Positions 1-8,943 of a stretch of DNA of 64,000 nt are shown one piece after another (positions within the stretch are counted from its first letter, which is position 1; every line of letters begins with the position of its first letter). The DNA is from Bacteroidetes bacterium 47-18 (lineage in GTDB: Bacteria > Bacteroidota > Bacteroidia > Chitinophagales > Chitinophagaceae). The notes below the pieces were generated by a model that did not search any database, was not told the DNA's origin, and saw only the letters and a program-made list of their open reading frames with translations. The position numbers and the translations under genes are program-made. The stretch covers positions 1 through 64,000 of the forward strand of contig MKSF01000021.1 in NCBI GenBank assembly GCA_001897155.1, in the 5' to 3' direction.

Positions 1-771
1 AGTGATTTTAGCAGGGCTTCGACGGGGCTCAGCCTGACAGCCAAGGGACTTGTCACGTAGAGAACCTGTCCTGTCACTCTGAATTTTTTATTGTCACATG
101 GAGCCTGTCGAAATGTAAAACGATGCTATACAGCCTTATCGAAGGTTGATGCTTCGGCATGCTCAGCATGACCGTCACGTAGAGTTACACTAAATCATCT
201 TGTCACCCTGAGCTTGTCGAAGGGTCATTCATAATGGTTTTAGTGGGGCTTCGACGGGGCTCAGCCTGACAGCTAAGGGACTTGTCACATGGAGAATCTG
301 TCCTGTCACCCTGAACTTTTATTGTCACATTGAGCCTGTCGAAATGTAGAACGATGTTATACAGCCTTATCGAAGGATGTTACACTGAATCATCTTATCA
401 CCCTGAGCTTGTCGAAGGGCGGTTTATAGTGATTTTAGCAGGGCTTCGACGGGGCTCAGCCTGACAGCCAAGGGACTTGTCACATGGAGAATCTGTCCTG
501 TCACCCTGAACTTTTATTGTCACATTGAGCCTGTCGAAATGTAGAACGATGTTATACAGCCTTATCGAAGGATGTTACACTGAATCATCTTATCACCCTG
601 AGCTTGTCGAAGGGCGGTTTATAGTGATTTTAGCAGGGCTTCGACGGGGCTCAGCCTGACAGCCAAGGGACTTGTCACGTAGAGAACCTGTCCTGTCACT
701 CTGAATTTTTTATTGTCACATGGAGCCTGTCGAAATGCGGAACGATGTTATACAGCCTTGTCGAAGGGTGA
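1..771. repeat. Family A tandem array of palindromic intergenic repeats
   Basis: About four direct units: 1-232, 233-427, 428-622 and a partial 623-771. Units 2 and 3 are each 195 bp and almost identical. Units 1 and 4 share a nearly identical first 115 bp that differs from 2 and 3, so the order is A-B-B-A-like. Unit 1 carries about 37 extra bases (near 150-188). Each junction contains an imperfect inverted repeat: arm CCCTGAGCTTGTCGAAGG, then a short spacer, then arm CTTCGACGGGGCTCAG, able to form a hairpin. No reading frame in it looks real. The array runs up to the window edge and may continue. This resembles REP/BIME-type extragenic palindromes, but no REP-associated transposase is in the window. 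Confidence 0.9.
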
Positions 772-798
772 TATATATAAATACACAACCCTAAATAC

Positions 799-843
799 AC
801 AACCCTGTCAATATTGCGATTACGCTCTATATGACAGGGTTGT
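799..843. repeat. Family C 45-bp hairpin element, copy 1
   Basis: Perfect 12-bp arms ACAACCCTGTCA / TGACAGGGTTGT enclose a 21-bp centre. A second copy of exactly 45 bp lies at 55024-55068 in the opposite orientation, with the same arms and a related centre. Here it lies between the family A array and the 3' end of pruA. It could terminate transcription, but there is no clear T-run in the pruA direction. A small duplication (CTAAATACACAACC) partly overlaps its left edge. Confidence 0.8.
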
Positions 844-879
844 TGACTTTTTAAACAGTTATTTATTTAAACCGTATCC

Positions 880-2511
880 TTAAGAATGAAACGGGTACCT
901 GTAATCCGTAACGGGCACATAGGTTTCCTTGATGGTACGGGCGCTCAGCCAGCGGTACAGGTTCAGCGCGGAACCCGCCTTATCATTGGTACCGGAAGCC
1001 CTGGCTCCGCCAAAAGGCTGCTGGCCAACTACCGCGCCTGTAGGCTTGTCGTTGATATAAAAGTTACCGGCAGCATTGACCAGCCCTTTGGTCAGCGTTT
1101 CAATAGCATACCTGTCCTGTGCGAAAATAGCACCGGTCAGCGCGTAGCCGGAGGTCCGGTCCACCACAGGGATCATATCTTCCCACTGGTCGGCCTCATA
1201 TACATAGATGGTCAGCACCGGTCCGAACAGCTCTTCGCACATGGTCACATAATCCGCCTTTTTAGCCTCTATAATGGTCGGCGTAATATACCAGCCGTTC
1301 GTTTTATCGTAGGAGCCGCCGGCTATGATATCCGCATCTGCATCGGCTTTTGCCTTATCAATATAAGATGCCAGCTTGTCAAATGATTTTTCATCAATTA
1401 CCGCATTGACAAAATTGGAAAAATCATCTACCGGGCCCATTTTAAGGGCATTGGTCTCGGCTACCAGCTTTTCTTTGATAGCTGCTGCCAAGTTGGAAGG
1501 CAGGTAGGCACGTGATGCCGCAGAGCATTTCTGGCCCTGGTATTCAAAGGATCCTCTTACCAGATTAGCTACCACCGCATCCACGTTCGCGGAAGGATGC
1601 ACGAATACAAAATCCTTGCCCCCGGTTTCTCCCACGATGCGCGGGTAAGCCTTGTACTTATGGATATTGTTACCGATGGCCTTCCACATATTCTGGAATA
1701 CGCCCGTAGAACCGGTAAAGTGCACCCCTGCAAAATCAGGATGATTATAGCAGATTTCGCCTGTTGTCGGGCCGTCCGTATAGATCAGGTTGATCACGCC
1801 GTCAGGCAGACCGGCTTCCCTTAATATTTCCATGGTCAGGGCCGCCGCATAGATCTGTGTATTGGCCGGCTTCCATACCACCACATTGCCGCACATCGCA
1901 GGCGCCGTAGGCAGGTTGCCGCCGATCGCGGTAAAATTAAAAGGTGTCACCGCCAGTACGAAGCCCTCCAGCGGGCGCCATTCGATCCTGTTGTTGAATC
2001 CCTGCGGTGCAACCGGCTGCTCAGTATATATTTTACTTAAAAAGTGGACATTGAAGCGCAGGAAGTCTATCAGCTCACAGGCACTGTCTATTTCAGCCTG
2101 GTAAGCGTTCTTGGACTGACCCAGCATAGTCGCTGCATTAAAGGTATAACGGTATTTCGTAGCGATCAGCTCGGCCGCTTTCAGGAAGATGGCAGCCCTG
2201 TGTTCCCAACTGGTATTAGCCCATGCGGTCCTGGCGGCCAGCGCCGCGTCAATAGCTTCCTGGACGTGTACCGACTCTCCTTTATGATAAGTAGCCAATA
2301 AATGCCCGGTCTCATGCGGAGGACGGACCTCTCCGGTCTGTTGGGTTCTTACTTCCTTACCGTTGATATACATAGGTATATCCTTTACCTCTTTTTTAAG
2401 TGCGGCAATGGCCTGCTGTAATTGCTGCGCATCAGGAGAACCCGGCGCATAATCCCGTACCGGCTCATTTTTAGGTAATTCAAAAAAGAAATATCCGTTA
2501 TTCATTATCAA
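880..2511 (-). CDS. pruA: 1-pyrroline-5-carboxylate dehydrogenase
   Basis: Oxidises glutamate-5-semialdehyde (from P5C) to glutamate with NAD+, the second step of proline catabolism in the cytoplasm. The 543-residue length is that of the monofunctional P5CDH family. The aldehyde dehydrogenase fold is clear: NFTAIGGNLPTAPA and VVWKPANTQ in the cofactor domain, catalytic-base Glu in IVGETGGKD (about residue 294), nucleophile Cys in YQGQKCSAASR (about 328), and the C-terminal PFGGARASGTNDKAG segment. The proline dehydrogenase domain (putA) is not fused and not adjacent. The start could be the first ATG or the third codon (also ATG). A TACCTTTG -7 box at 2535-2542 on this strand lies about 24 bp upstream. 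Downstream lies a repeat region. Confidence 0.95.
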   Translation of the reverse strand: MIMNNGYFFFELPKNEPVRDYAPGSPDAQQLQQAIAALKKEVKDIPMYINGKEVRTQQTGEVRPPHETGHLLATYHKGESVHVQEAIDAALAARTAWANTSWEHRAAIFLKAAELIATKYRYTFNAATMLGQSKNAYQAEIDSACELIDFLRFNVHFLSKIYTEQPVAPQGFNNRIEWRPLEGFVLAVTPFNFTAIGGNLPTAPAMCGNVVVWKPANTQIYAAALTMEILREAGLPDGVINLIYTDGPTTGEICYNHPDFAGVHFTGSTGVFQNMWKAIGNNIHKYKAYPRIVGETGGKDFVFVHPSANVDAVVANLVRGSFEYQGQKCSAASRAYLPSNLAAAIKEKLVAETNALKMGPVDDFSNFVNAVIDEKSFDKLASYIDKAKADADADIIAGGSYDKTNGWYITPTIIEAKKADYVTMCEELFGPVLTIYVYEADQWEDMIPVVDRTSGYALTGAIFAQDRYAIETLTKGLVNAAGNFYINDKPTGAVVGQQPFGGARASGTNDKAGSALNLYRWLSARTIKETYVPVTDYRYPFHS

Positions 2512-2534
2512 TTAGTTTTTGGAATTAATTTAGG

Positions 2535-2542
2535 CAAAGGTA
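2535..2542 (-). promoter_or_regulatory. Putative -7 box of pruA promoter
   Basis: Reads TACCTTTG on the minus strand, matching the Bacteroidota -7 consensus TAnnTTTG. It sits 23 bp upstream of the pruA ATG. I do not see a clear TTTG -33 element at 19-20 bp upstream, so the call rests on the -7 box and position alone. Confidence 0.45.
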
Positions 2543-2544
2543 AT

Positions 2545-2586
2545 AAAATAAAAATTGCCCTGATGTATCCTAAGGCACACAGGGCA
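2545..2586 (-). terminator. Putative terminator of the DUF3127 gene
   Basis: Arms TGCCCTG and CAGGGCA (7 bp) followed on the minus strand by a T-rich run (revcomp of AAAATAAAAATT). It lies 30 bp past the stop of the DUF3127 gene and just upstream of the pruA -7 box, so the two units are separated here. Confidence 0.55.
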
Positions 2587-2615
2587 TATAAAAGGTCGTG
2601 AAGACAGAAGATCAA

Positions 2616-3053
2616 TTAGAAAGGCAGATCATCGCCGTCATCCGTAGCAGGCGGGGTAAAGCCCGGTGTGCTTTGCGTATTTTGCTGCGGTGCGGCAAAG
2701 TTATTCTGCGGTGCTCCCATAGGCTGTCCTGCGGGCTGGGCAGGCACTCCTGTCGCCAGGTTGGCCGGCTGTATCCTCCAGGCGTTCAGGTTGGTAATAT
2801 AACGTACCTGCCCGTCCCTTTCCCATTTATTACCACGGATATTAAAACTTACAGTCAACATATCCCCTAACTGGAAATTATCGATAAGGCTGCATTGGTT
2901 GTTAGCCAGCTGGAAACTTGCATAATTCGTGTAGGTCATCCCATTGGCTGCCTGTTCTGATAATTCCAATACAAACTCCCTTTTGGAGAACGTTGGTGTG
3001 ATTTGCTGTGTATCAAACTTCTCAAAAAGCCGTCCGGTGATTTCTAATGCCAT
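2616..3053 (-). CDS. DUF3127 family, SSB-like protein
   Basis: A 145-residue protein. The N-terminal ~100 residues match the Bacteroidota DUF3127 pattern (FSKREFVLE, then LIDNFQLGDMLTVSFNIRGNKW, then a Trp-Arg-Ile near residue 92). The C-terminal part is Pro/Gln/Asn-rich and low complexity, and ends DDGDDLPF, the acidic tip typical of single-stranded-DNA-binding proteins that recruit partner enzymes. I infer a nucleic-acid-binding OB-fold role. It is not the canonical Ssb family, whose N-terminus looks different, and the phylum usually has a separate ssb. It stands as a single gene with its own terminator, divergent from the secreted pair at 3388. Confidence 0.8.
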   Translation of the reverse strand: MALEITGRLFEKFDTQQITPTFSKREFVLELSEQAANGMTYTNYASFQLANNQCSLIDNFQLGDMLTVSFNIRGNKWERDGQVRYITNLNAWRIQPANLATGVPAQPAGQPMGAPQNNFAAPQQNTQSTPGFTPPATDDGDDLPF

Positions 3054-3387
3054 AATATTGTAAATTTTAATGTATTTGTAAAAAAGCGGAACATCAAAAT
3101 TCCGAAGGAATATCGAAAATAAAAAATTTTTTTAAATGAAAGCCTTTTCCTGCATATCTTAATAGGACTTAATAAACCCTATTTTAAAGATGTAAGACGT
3201 GCCTGTCAAAACCTCCGGTAAGCCCATGGCCCCGTCTTGCCATACCCGGGATCAGGGGTTATTACGTCATATTATGCGCCCGCTATTCTTATATTACAAT
3301 CTGTTTTAAAGATGTATGCATTTCGTTAATACAAAGGTAAATAAACAATAATCTGTTATCTTTGTTTTTCACGAAAATTTTAAGGGA
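3054..3387. other. 334-bp divergent intergenic region
   Basis: AT-rich spacer between two divergent genes; no gene seen. It holds a plus-strand TATCTTTG box (3357-3364) just before the gene at 3388, and a minus-strand TACCTTTG box (3332-3339) that would give a leader of about 280 nt for the DUF3127 gene. Two short TTTTAAAGATGTA repeats (about 3182-3194 and 3304-3316) flank the middle. Confidence 0.5.
3357..3364 (+). promoter_or_regulatory. Putative -7 box for the DUF2490 gene
   Basis: TATCTTTG matches TAnnTTTG. It ends 23 bp before the TTG start at 3388. No good -33 TTTG at the expected distance. Confidence 0.4.
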
Positions 3388-4164
3388 TTGAATATTAAGC
3401 TTTTAGGGGTCATAAAAACCTCAGTACTATTACTTACCTGTTATTTTGGTGCTACGGGGCTGCTTACAGGACAGACCAAGTCGCCCCCCAGACCTGAAGG
3501 CTACTGGCTGTCTTACTTCGGGGATAACAAGATCAATTCCCGTATCGGCATCCACTCCGAGCTCCAGCTACGCAGCTTCCTGATGCCTCATGCCATGCAG
3601 ACCCTGCTGGCACGTGCAGGTCTGAATTATTACATCAGGCCTTACGCGATGGCTACCGCAGGCTACGGGTACATCTACAGCGTACCCTCCGGTGATGAGG
3701 TGGCCGGCTCCCAGCTTTCCGAGCACAGGATCTGGCAGCAACTGCTGCTGCGACAGAAGCATACCCATATTTTTATGGATCACCGGTATCGCCTGGAACA
3801 GCGGTTCATCAATAATCTTACCACGCATACATCCCAGCTGGACCACCGCCTGCGATACAGGTTCCAGGCCCTTTTCCCGCTGTATTCCATAGACCCCCAT
3901 TTACGCCACTGGTTCCTGGCCTTCAACAACGAGATCATGATCAACCTGAAAAAAGAGCCGTCCAGGCTATTCGACAGGAACCGTCTTTTTGCGGGCATAG
4001 GCTACCAGGTGAGTCCCAGGATGAATTTCCAGTTAGGCTACCTGAACCAGTACGCACAGGTGCCCGGCAACAGCAGACCCCATATAGATCATGTATTGCT
4101 GCTCGCCGTATCCTATAATATGGACGACCTGATGCAGTCCCTTTACAGAAAAAAACCGGAATAA
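3388..4164 (+). CDS. DUF2490 family secreted/outer-membrane protein
   Basis: 258 residues with a signal peptide (hydrophobic VIKTSVLLLTCYFGATGLL, cleavage expected near GQT). The mature part has the DUF2490 layout: WLSYFGDNKINSRIGIHSELQLR near the N-terminus, several alternating aromatic strands (HRYRLEQRF, LDHRLRYRFQ, NEIMINL), then LFDRNRLFAGIGYQVS and MNFQLGYLNQY near the end, consistent with an outer-membrane beta-barrel. The start is TTG, preceded by AAGGGA and a -7 box; the next in-frame ATG lies about 55 codons in and would remove the signal peptide. Its TAA overlaps the ATG of the next gene (TAATG), so the two are probably translationally coupled. Molecular function is unknown. Confidence 0.8.
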   Translation: MNIKLLGVIKTSVLLLTCYFGATGLLTGQTKSPPRPEGYWLSYFGDNKINSRIGIHSELQLRSFLMPHAMQTLLARAGLNYYIRPYAMATAGYGYIYSVPSGDEVAGSQLSEHRIWQQLLLRQKHTHIFMDHRYRLEQRFINNLTTHTSQLDHRLRYRFQALFPLYSIDPHLRHWFLAFNNEIMINLKKEPSRLFDRNRLFAGIGYQVSPRMNFQLGYLNQYAQVPGNSRPHIDHVLLLAVSYNMDDLMQSLYRKKPE

Positions 4165-6041
4165 TGACACGTAACTTCATATTATTCATTTTTATTGCGC
4201 TTGGTCTTACCGTTACAGCAGCAGCTCAGCAAACAAAAACATTCGAGGATGCTTACGGCATAAAAGGCACCTATACGTACAGCGGCATATTGCCCGACAG
4301 CCTCCTGCCGCAACAGGGACCTGTGGATATCAAATGGCGGGAGATAGAAGGTTCCGGCATCACTACCTACCGGGCCAGGGGACGCACAGCGCGTCACCAG
4401 CCGGAAGGTAACTGGATATGGGAAGAAGCCCGCTGGGGCTATAATATTACCGTGGGAACAGGCATCCAGCCCGTCTTCAATACTATGGGAAAACGGATGA
4501 AATGGGAAGGCGGCTTTGCCCGGGGCATTCCCCATGGTAAGTGGATATTCACCCTGGACAGCATTACACCGGGTGATAAGGTCCTGAAAAAGCTGCTCAG
4601 GGTAGAGCTGACCTATAGGAACGGTATTCCCGCAGGCCCTGTGCTGTACGAAAATTATGAGAGCAACAGCCCGCTGAAGGTCAGTGGCACTACTGATGCG
4701 AACGGTATCGCAACCGGCACCTGGCTGTATGCTTATACCGGCGAGGACGGGCGACCCGTAAGAGAAGAACGTAACTATAAGAACGGTCTTCTTACCTCCA
4801 TCACCACCCGCAGGGGCAATGAAAAGACCATTACGGTACTGCAAGAGCAGCCTGAAAATACCCGGACGGGCACCAGGATATTCGCCTCTGACGGCCACCC
4901 TGCGCCGCACACCCTCCGGATGGACCGGGAACTGAACGCGTATTTCCTGGACGGCTGGAAGCTGGACCTGTTCCCTTATACGTTCAACAGGGCCTTACCG
5001 GGCTACAGGAAGCCGGAATATCCCTTATCCGAAGACGAAAAAGAGCAAATTACCGCCGGCAGGCAACTGGTAGCAGACCAGCAGGAAAGCATCCGTCATC
5101 ATTTAGCCGGTAATATCAATATCCACCGTTCCAGGAGCGGCACGCTGGATACCTCGATCGCTTACCTGCAATTATATTACCAAAGGCTGCAGTACACAGA
5201 TTCCCTGCTTAAGCGGACAGCAGACCCGCTTTTTACCTATAAGAACAGGTCTGAACAGGGCCTGCAGCATTGGGTGGATGGCCTGAACAGCATGACCTAT
5301 GCCAGGGGGGAGATTTACGACAGCCTGGAAGTGCATCTGCATGCTTTCAGGTTAGTCAACAGGCAGAACGTCTTTGCAGATATCCGTAACATGTTAGAGC
5401 AGGACGGCCACAAGCTCCCGGCATATTTTAAGGTGGTGGAGGAAGACCGGCAGGCCCTTGACCGGGAAGGCACGCTGCGGAAGCTGGAAGATGCCATGGC
5501 TGCCAGGCTGGAAGTGCTGCAGGACAGCTACGCCGGCAAGAGCGGGATAAGCGGCGAGATCTATCAAAAATGGATCAAAGGCGATATACAGGAACTCTTG
5601 CAGCATTATGCACGATCAGGTAATTACGATACCGCGCTGCATATAGGCCATACCATCATGACCCGTATGGATTCGCTGGAGCGCTGGACGCACCGCACCG
5701 CTGCATTTGACAGCATGCCACGGCTGCTCAGGCAGCAGTACACCTACCTGGCTTATAATCCTTATACGGGTGTCAATGATATAGAGATCACCCATAAAAG
5801 AAGGTTCATCACCAATATCCTGGTCAATATGTGGCCTTATATGGAGCAGGAAATGCAGCAGGAGCAGGACTGGCATACCTGGTCCGCCCTGTGGAACCGC
5901 CGTTTCCAGGTCTATCATTATCTTGTGGATTTTGTATCGCAGGAAGACCGGCAGGCCCGGAAGCTGGAACAACGTATCAGGAGCGAGCGCAAGCCCGATA
6001 AGATGATCCGGCTGCTCACGCACCAGGCAGAACATCCATGA
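4164..6041 (+). CDS. Secreted protein with MORN/YwqK-like N-terminal repeats
   Basis: 625 residues. A signal peptide is clear (MTRNFILFIFIALGLTVTAA, then AQQ). Residues ~60-240 contain MORN-2/YwqK-like units, seen as repeating EGNWIWEEARW, KWEGGFARGIPHGKWIF, YRNGIPAGPVLYEN and ANGIATGTWLYAY. The rest (about 280-625) is mostly charged helix without a motif I know. Coupled by a 1-nt overlap to the DUF2490 gene, so the pair probably acts together in the cell envelope. The function is not recognisable. The downstream gap carries repeat family B and a terminator. Confidence 0.75.
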   Translation: MTRNFILFIFIALGLTVTAAAQQTKTFEDAYGIKGTYTYSGILPDSLLPQQGPVDIKWREIEGSGITTYRARGRTARHQPEGNWIWEEARWGYNITVGTGIQPVFNTMGKRMKWEGGFARGIPHGKWIFTLDSITPGDKVLKKLLRVELTYRNGIPAGPVLYENYESNSPLKVSGTTDANGIATGTWLYAYTGEDGRPVREERNYKNGLLTSITTRRGNEKTITVLQEQPENTRTGTRIFASDGHPAPHTLRMDRELNAYFLDGWKLDLFPYTFNRALPGYRKPEYPLSEDEKEQITAGRQLVADQQESIRHHLAGNINIHRSRSGTLDTSIAYLQLYYQRLQYTDSLLKRTADPLFTYKNRSEQGLQHWVDGLNSMTYARGEIYDSLEVHLHAFRLVNRQNVFADIRNMLEQDGHKLPAYFKVVEEDRQALDREGTLRKLEDAMAARLEVLQDSYAGKSGISGEIYQKWIKGDIQELLQHYARSGNYDTALHIGHTIMTRMDSLERWTHRTAAFDSMPRLLRQQYTYLAYNPYTGVNDIEITHKRRFITNILVNMWPYMEQEMQQEQDWHTWSALWNRRFQVYHYLVDFVSQEDRQARKLEQRIRSERKPDKMIRLLTHQAEHP

Positions 6042-6061
6042 TAATATTTTAATGATTATAT

Positions 6062-6189
6062 AAGATGTACCTCACATCCGTTCGGAATGACCGGCACGCG
6101 ACAGTACTTTCATAGCACAAGCGATCTTTGGATATTTCCCAGCAAAGCTTACCTGGACAAGAGGCGATTTCCTGTAAGCCGATAACACT
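6062..6189 (+). repeat. Family B dispersed intergenic repeat, copy 1
   Basis: Core CCTCACATCCGTTCGGAATG at 6070-6089 and tail TTTCCTGTAAGCCGATAACAC at 6168-6188, with a less conserved middle (TTCCCAGCAAAGCTTACCTG). The same order of blocks recurs in four other places in the window. It lies in a convergent gap (genes end at 6041 plus and 6258 minus). Confidence 0.8.
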
Positions 6190-6211
6190 TAATATGTATA
6201 ATATGTATATA

Positions 6212-6241
6212 AAAAAGCTCCTGCTGACGCAGGAGCTTTTT
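6212..6241. terminator. Bidirectional intrinsic terminator
   Basis: Perfect stem AAAAAGCTCCTGC / GCAGGAGCTTTTT with a TGAC loop. A- and T-runs on both sides let it work for the plus-strand gene ending at 6041 and the minus-strand gene ending at 6258. Confidence 0.85.
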
Positions 6242-6257
6242 ATGCAGTAGCCGGGTT

Positions 6258-8318
6258 TTAATTTTTCACCGGCAGGTTATTGTAGGTCTTACCATATTCC
6301 AGCATCTGCTGGAAGAAGGACTGGGGATAGGTCAGCTTCACATCTGTAATATTGCCTTTCTCATCTTTCACCGCTTCCAGCTTAGGCTGGATAAAGCCTT
6401 TGTAAGGCCTGATGTTCAGCGCCTGGTAACGCTCCAGCACTTCCTTATGCAGTTGCGGGTCTATTTTCACGCCGTAAGTTTCCACCAGGTTCTTTCCGGC
6501 TTCATAATCACCTTCGGATTTGATCCTCTGGATCTCTCTCAGCAACTGGCCGAACAGCTCCCTTAATTTTTCGTAGTTATTGACCTGCACATAGGTCTTG
6601 TTGCCTTTCTTTACAAATTCCACCACTTTGTCCGCCTTGCCTTTCTCATATACCCAATAGGCATTCAGCGCCCTGTTGCGCATATGCGCCTCTTCTATCT
6701 CATCTCCGGGTTTGATACGTGTCAGCTGTGTCATCAGGCCATTCATCATATAGCTGTCATATTCCGCCTTGCCTACTTCCAGCGAAGGCATAACGCCTAT
6801 GTCCACCAGCTTCTGGTCCATCACATAGTATAAGGCCACCAGGTCAGCCCTTGCTTCTTCCAGTGTGGAGGCATAGCTTTTCAGGGTTTTATCAGGTGTG
6901 CTGACACCGGGATTGATCTGCCCGGAAGCGTGTCCTATACATTCGTGCATATCCGTATGCAGGTCGCTGGACAGGTTACCGTACTCCTTGATCCTTTTCA
7001 GCACTTCGGGGCTGACCGCAAACTCGTCCAGGAAGCCGGAGCTGGCGCTGCTGGTATTGTAAGCGGCTACAATATTACCCAGCGATACGGATTTGGAGCC
7101 GTATTCTTTCCTTAACCAGTCGGAGTTAGGAAGGTTGATACCTATCGGCGTGGTAGGAGCAGCATCTCCCGCTTCCACCACCACGTTGATCACTTTGGCA
7201 TTGATGCCGGTCACCTTTTTCTTCTTATGCTCCGGCATCAGCGGTGAATTATCCTCGAACCACTGCGCTTCCTTGGCGATAGCTTCTATCCTTTTGGAGG
7301 ACTCAAAGTCCTTGATGGACACGATAGATTCATAGCTGCCCTTTTTACCGATAGCGTCATTGTACACTTCAATAAACCCGTTGGTGAAATCCACGACCGT
7401 TTCCGTGGTCTTGGTCCATTCTATATTGTAGGCATCCCAGGTTTTCAGATCGCCGGTCTTATAGTAATCCGCCAGCAGCTTCAGCGCCTTGGCCTGCTGC
7501 GGGCTTTCCGCTACGGGGATCGCTTTCTCCAGCCAGTAGATGATCTTGTCTATGGCCGCGCCATACATGCCTCCTGACTTCCATACCTTTTCGGTCAGCT
7601 GGCCGTTTTCCTTTACCACCTTGGAATTCAGGCCCCATTCCGGCTCCCTGTCGGAGTGCGGGAATTTAGCATAGAAGTCTTCCACTTCCTTAGCGGTCAC
7701 ACCTTCATAGAAATTATTGGCAGAGCTCACTACATTGTCAATACCACTGCGCAGGTCCACCATTTTCGGCATATAATTCTTATCGAACATGATCTGCTTC
7801 AGGCTGCTCAGCAACTGATCTGCTGTCTCGCCTTCCTGCAGGGGCAGACTTTCTGCCGGCGTATTTTTTACGACAGCCGAAAAGTATTCGAAGGAGAAAT
7901 CCGGCATGATTTTATCATTGGCATAATGATGGTGCATACCATTGCTGAACCATATCCTCCCGGCATAGGTCTGCAGGGCATCCCAGTCTTTTCCCGTTTT
8001 ACTGCCTGTATAGGAGCTGAATATGCCTTCCAGCGTTTTTCTTACCAGGAGATTGTGCTTATTTCTCTGGTCATAAATGATGTCCCTGCCTGCCAGAGAG
8101 GCTTCGTACAGGTAATATGCCAGCTCTTTCTGCTTCAGGGTAAGCTGGTCCCAGCCCGGCACTTCATAGCTCAGTATCTGCAGGTCCGCAAAGGCTCTTT
8201 CATCAAAGCTGCTTTCCGGCTGCCCGGCCGCGCCCTGAGAGCTTTTTGTTCCATCTCCACAAGATGCCATCAACAACATTCCCGCTATTACAGACATACT
8301 TAAAACGGATTTTTTCAT
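6258..8318 (-). CDS. Dipeptidyl-peptidase III (M49) lipoprotein
   Basis: Zinc exopeptidase releasing dipeptides from the N-terminus of short peptides. 686 residues, the size of bacterial DPP III. Zinc motif HECIGH at about residue 457 (family HExxxGH) and second motif EEARAD at about 486 (family EExxAD) are both intact. Lipoprotein signal MKKSVLSMSVIAGMLLMASC with lipobox Cys at residue 20, so it is probably anchored in the periplasm or outer membrane, unlike cytosolic animal enzymes. It is a single gene facing a bidirectional terminator. Confidence 0.93.
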   Translation of the reverse strand: MKKSVLSMSVIAGMLLMASCGDGTKSSQGAAGQPESSFDERAFADLQILSYEVPGWDQLTLKQKELAYYLYEASLAGRDIIYDQRNKHNLLVRKTLEGIFSSYTGSKTGKDWDALQTYAGRIWFSNGMHHHYANDKIMPDFSFEYFSAVVKNTPAESLPLQEGETADQLLSSLKQIMFDKNYMPKMVDLRSGIDNVVSSANNFYEGVTAKEVEDFYAKFPHSDREPEWGLNSKVVKENGQLTEKVWKSGGMYGAAIDKIIYWLEKAIPVAESPQQAKALKLLADYYKTGDLKTWDAYNIEWTKTTETVVDFTNGFIEVYNDAIGKKGSYESIVSIKDFESSKRIEAIAKEAQWFEDNSPLMPEHKKKKVTGINAKVINVVVEAGDAAPTTPIGINLPNSDWLRKEYGSKSVSLGNIVAAYNTSSASSGFLDEFAVSPEVLKRIKEYGNLSSDLHTDMHECIGHASGQINPGVSTPDKTLKSYASTLEEARADLVALYYVMDQKLVDIGVMPSLEVGKAEYDSYMMNGLMTQLTRIKPGDEIEEAHMRNRALNAYWVYEKGKADKVVEFVKKGNKTYVQVNNYEKLRELFGQLLREIQRIKSEGDYEAGKNLVETYGVKIDPQLHKEVLERYQALNIRPYKGFIQPKLEAVKDEKGNITDVKLTYPQSFFQQMLEYGKTYNNLPVKN

Positions 8319-8415
8319 AAGATTGTATTGTTTAGATATAATTCAAATAGAGATTGCTAAGTTAAACTTTTTTCATTATTAAGACGCCTGTCCTTATTTT
8401 TGAAAAAATATTCCG

Positions 8416-8904
8416 ATGACCTTATTGCTAGACATTGACCCGGAAGCACAGGCTTATTTCGATAACCTCAGGCAACAATTCTTCCCTAAACATAAGCTCC
8501 GGGATAATGCCCATATCACACTGCTGTACCAGATACACGAAGCGCCGGAAAAGGTCATGGATAAGCTGTCCGCCATTACTTTTCCGGAGTTCAGCATCCG
8601 GGCCACCGGCATCCTTCCCTTTAGCACAGGGAATGCCGTCAGGCTGGAAAGCGAAGCCCTGCTGGAATTGCATGCCACCCTGAAAAAGACATTCAGAGGC
8701 CGGATATCCAGGAGAGACCTGGTGAGATACCGCCCGCATCTAACTATCCAGTTGCACGTTACCGCGTTCAAGGCACAGCGTACCTTAAAGGAGCTGGAAG
8801 GCGTCTTCGTTCCCTTTGAGTTTGCAGCCCGGGGTATGAGCCTGTGGGTCAAGGATAAGCAGGAGTCGGCAATGGTACGGAGCCTGCCATTTCCCGCCCC
8901 GTAA
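8416..8904 (+). CDS. 2'-5' RNA ligase / phosphoesterase family protein
   Basis: 162 residues. Two HxT motifs place it in the 2H phosphoesterase superfamily: NAHITLLYQ (about residues 32-40) and RPHLTIQLHV (about 110-119). Family members open or form 2'-5' or cyclic phosphodiesters in RNA, but the actual substrate of most bacterial homologues is unsettled. The single gene is divergent from DPP III and convergent, with only 39 bp between, to the alpha-2-macroglobulin gene. Confidence 0.85.
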   Translation: MTLLLDIDPEAQAYFDNLRQQFFPKHKLRDNAHITLLYQIHEAPEKVMDKLSAITFPEFSIRATGILPFSTGNAVRLESEALLELHATLKKTFRGRISRRDLVRYRPHLTIQLHVTAFKAQRTLKELEGVFVPFEFAARGMSLWVKDKQESAMVRSLPFPAP

Positions 8905-8943
8905 TTTGCCAAACTGTCCCTGTCATGGCAACACACATCCGCA

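Noticed and set aside
1-771. Possible CRISPR array
   Set aside because: Repeat units are 195-232 bp and nearly identical throughout, with no 30-40 bp unique spacers and no cas genes.
2616-3053. Canonical ssb gene
   Set aside because: The C-terminal DDLPF tip fits, but the N-terminal domain matches DUF3127 and not the standard Ssb OB-fold signatures.
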